DNA of 64,000 bases from Streptomyces vietnamensis (lineage in GTDB: Bacteria; Actinomycetota; Actinomycetes; Streptomycetales; Streptomycetaceae): contig NZ_CP010407.1 in the NCBI RefSeq assembly GCF_000830005.1, positions 2,833,001 to 2,897,000 on the forward strand, written 5' to 3'. This document shows, piece by piece, positions 63,433-64,000 of this stretch (positions are counted from its first letter, which is position 1; every line of letters starts with the position of its first letter). The translations under genes were made by a program, and so were the position numbers. The notes beneath the pieces were generated by a model. That model worked only from the letters and a program-made list of their open reading frames with translations, did no database searches and was not told the DNA's origin.

Positions 63433-64000
63433 TCAGAGCCTCCCTCGGTGGGTGGCGGGCGGGCCCGCGAGCTGGTTGTCGTCCGGCTTCTTGGTGGGGG
63501 TTGTCGGGTCCGGGGTCGGGGCGGCCGGCTGGGTGCCGTCCGCCTTCTCCGGGTCCACCTTCTGCGACTCGGGGTCGTACGGTGCGATCTTCGGCGCGTC
63601 GATGGAGCCGTCGGCCTCGATCTTCGGCAGGGCCTTCTGCGGCTGCGGCAGCAGGGCCCGCTTGAGGTCCTGGTTGCCGGCGTCGTCAAGTCCGTAGAGC
63701 GCGTCGTAGATGTTGCGTACGGCGGGGCCCGAGGCGCCGGAGCCGGTACCACCCTGGGAGATCGTCATGACGATCGCGTAGTCCTTGGTGTACGTGGCGA
63801 ACCAGGAGGTCGTCTGCTTGCCGTAGACCTCGGCGGTACCCGTCTTGGCGTGCATCGGGATCTTGTCCTGCGGCCAGCCGCCGAATCGCCAGGCGGCGGT
63901 ACCGCGGGTGGCGACTCCCGCGAGGGCTTCGTCTATCAAGTTGCGGGTGTCGGCGTCGAAGGGGAGCCTGCCGTGCGACTTGGGCGCGATCTCGTGCACC
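63433..64000 (-). CDS. mrdA: Class B penicillin-binding protein 2, C-terminal part
   Basis: The last 189 residues of a transpeptidase whose start lies past the right edge. The KTG motif is present (MHAKTGTAEVYGKQTTSWF), followed by YTKDYAIVMTISQGG. The earlier SxxK and SxN motifs are outside the window. The C terminus is a Pro/Asp/Lys-rich tail of ~55 residues. Pairing with rodA and near-zero spacing identify it as PBP2. Confidence 0.92.
   Translation of the reverse strand, partial: VHEIAPKSHGRLPFDADTRNLIDEALAGVATRGTAAWRFGGWPQDKIPMHAKTGTAEVYGKQTTSWFATYTKDYAIVMTISQGGTGSGASGPAVRNIYDALYGLDDAGNQDLKRALLPQPQKALPKIEADGSIDAPKIAPYDPESQKVDPEKADGTQPAAPTPDPTTPTKKPDDNQLAGPPATHRGRL

Overview
The window is chromosomal DNA from a Streptomyces-type actinomycete. 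The evidence is very high GC with strong third-position bias, frequent GTG starts, TANNNT-type -10 elements, hairpin terminators mostly lacking U-tracts, and the gene order lepA-rpsT-holA ... comEC-comEA ... leuS ... nadD-rsfS ... proA-proB ... obg-rpmA-rplU-rne ... rodA-pbp2. Most of it is conserved core genome. I see no prophage, insertion sequence, CRISPR array or secondary-metabolite cluster.

Layout. 1-3.8 kb: lepA (cut by the left edge), rpsT and holA (translation, replication). 3.8-7.6 kb: a YceI-family protein, an arylamine N-acetyltransferase and a regulator/MFS pair with an operator-like upstream region. 7.6-13.1 kb: comEC and comEA (DNA uptake proteins; comEC has a TTA codon), a DegV protein and a membrane/coiled-coil protein. 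13.1-16.3 kb: leuS, preceded by a short leader with a Leu-Leu-Leu peptide and a U-tailed terminator, i.e. a candidate leucine attenuator. 16.3-20.8 kb: three identical tRNA-Ala(GGC) genes interleaved with a GT87 transferase, two tiny CxxC proteins, and a divergent MFS/MmyB-type regulator pair. 20.8-24.9 kb: nadD, a LytR_C protein, rsfS and a histidine phosphatase that appears to start at CTG in a 4-nt overlap, plus two small membrane proteins. 25-28.1 kb: an M48 peptidase and two related single-pass membrane proteins separated by a 34-bp tandem repeat. 28.1-31.4 kb: proA, a small conserved protein and proB.

31.4-41.9 kb and 50.2-58.7 kb form two halves of a cell-envelope glycosylation region: a GtrA/GtrB/large-membrane-protein set, three modular GT2 + CDP-glycerol-transferase (TagF-like) proteins, GT4 and GT2 transferases, and galE. 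They flank the core obg-rpmA-rplU-rne block and the TIGR03936-family gene. Several of these transferases carry what looks like a common beta-rich accessory segment. Together they probably build and decorate a polyol- or glycosyl-phosphate wall polymer. The right end (58.7-64 kb) holds a B12-binding radical SAM protein, a CYTH-CHAD protein, and rodA with a partial PBP2, the usual neighbours of mreBCD. This would place the polymer genes next to the elongation/spore-wall machinery.

The most interesting points are the leuS leader, a perfect dyad over the proA -10 and start codon, a set of apparently leaderless genes, the CTG start, the split polymer locus with a shared accessory domain, and several exact small-scale repeats.
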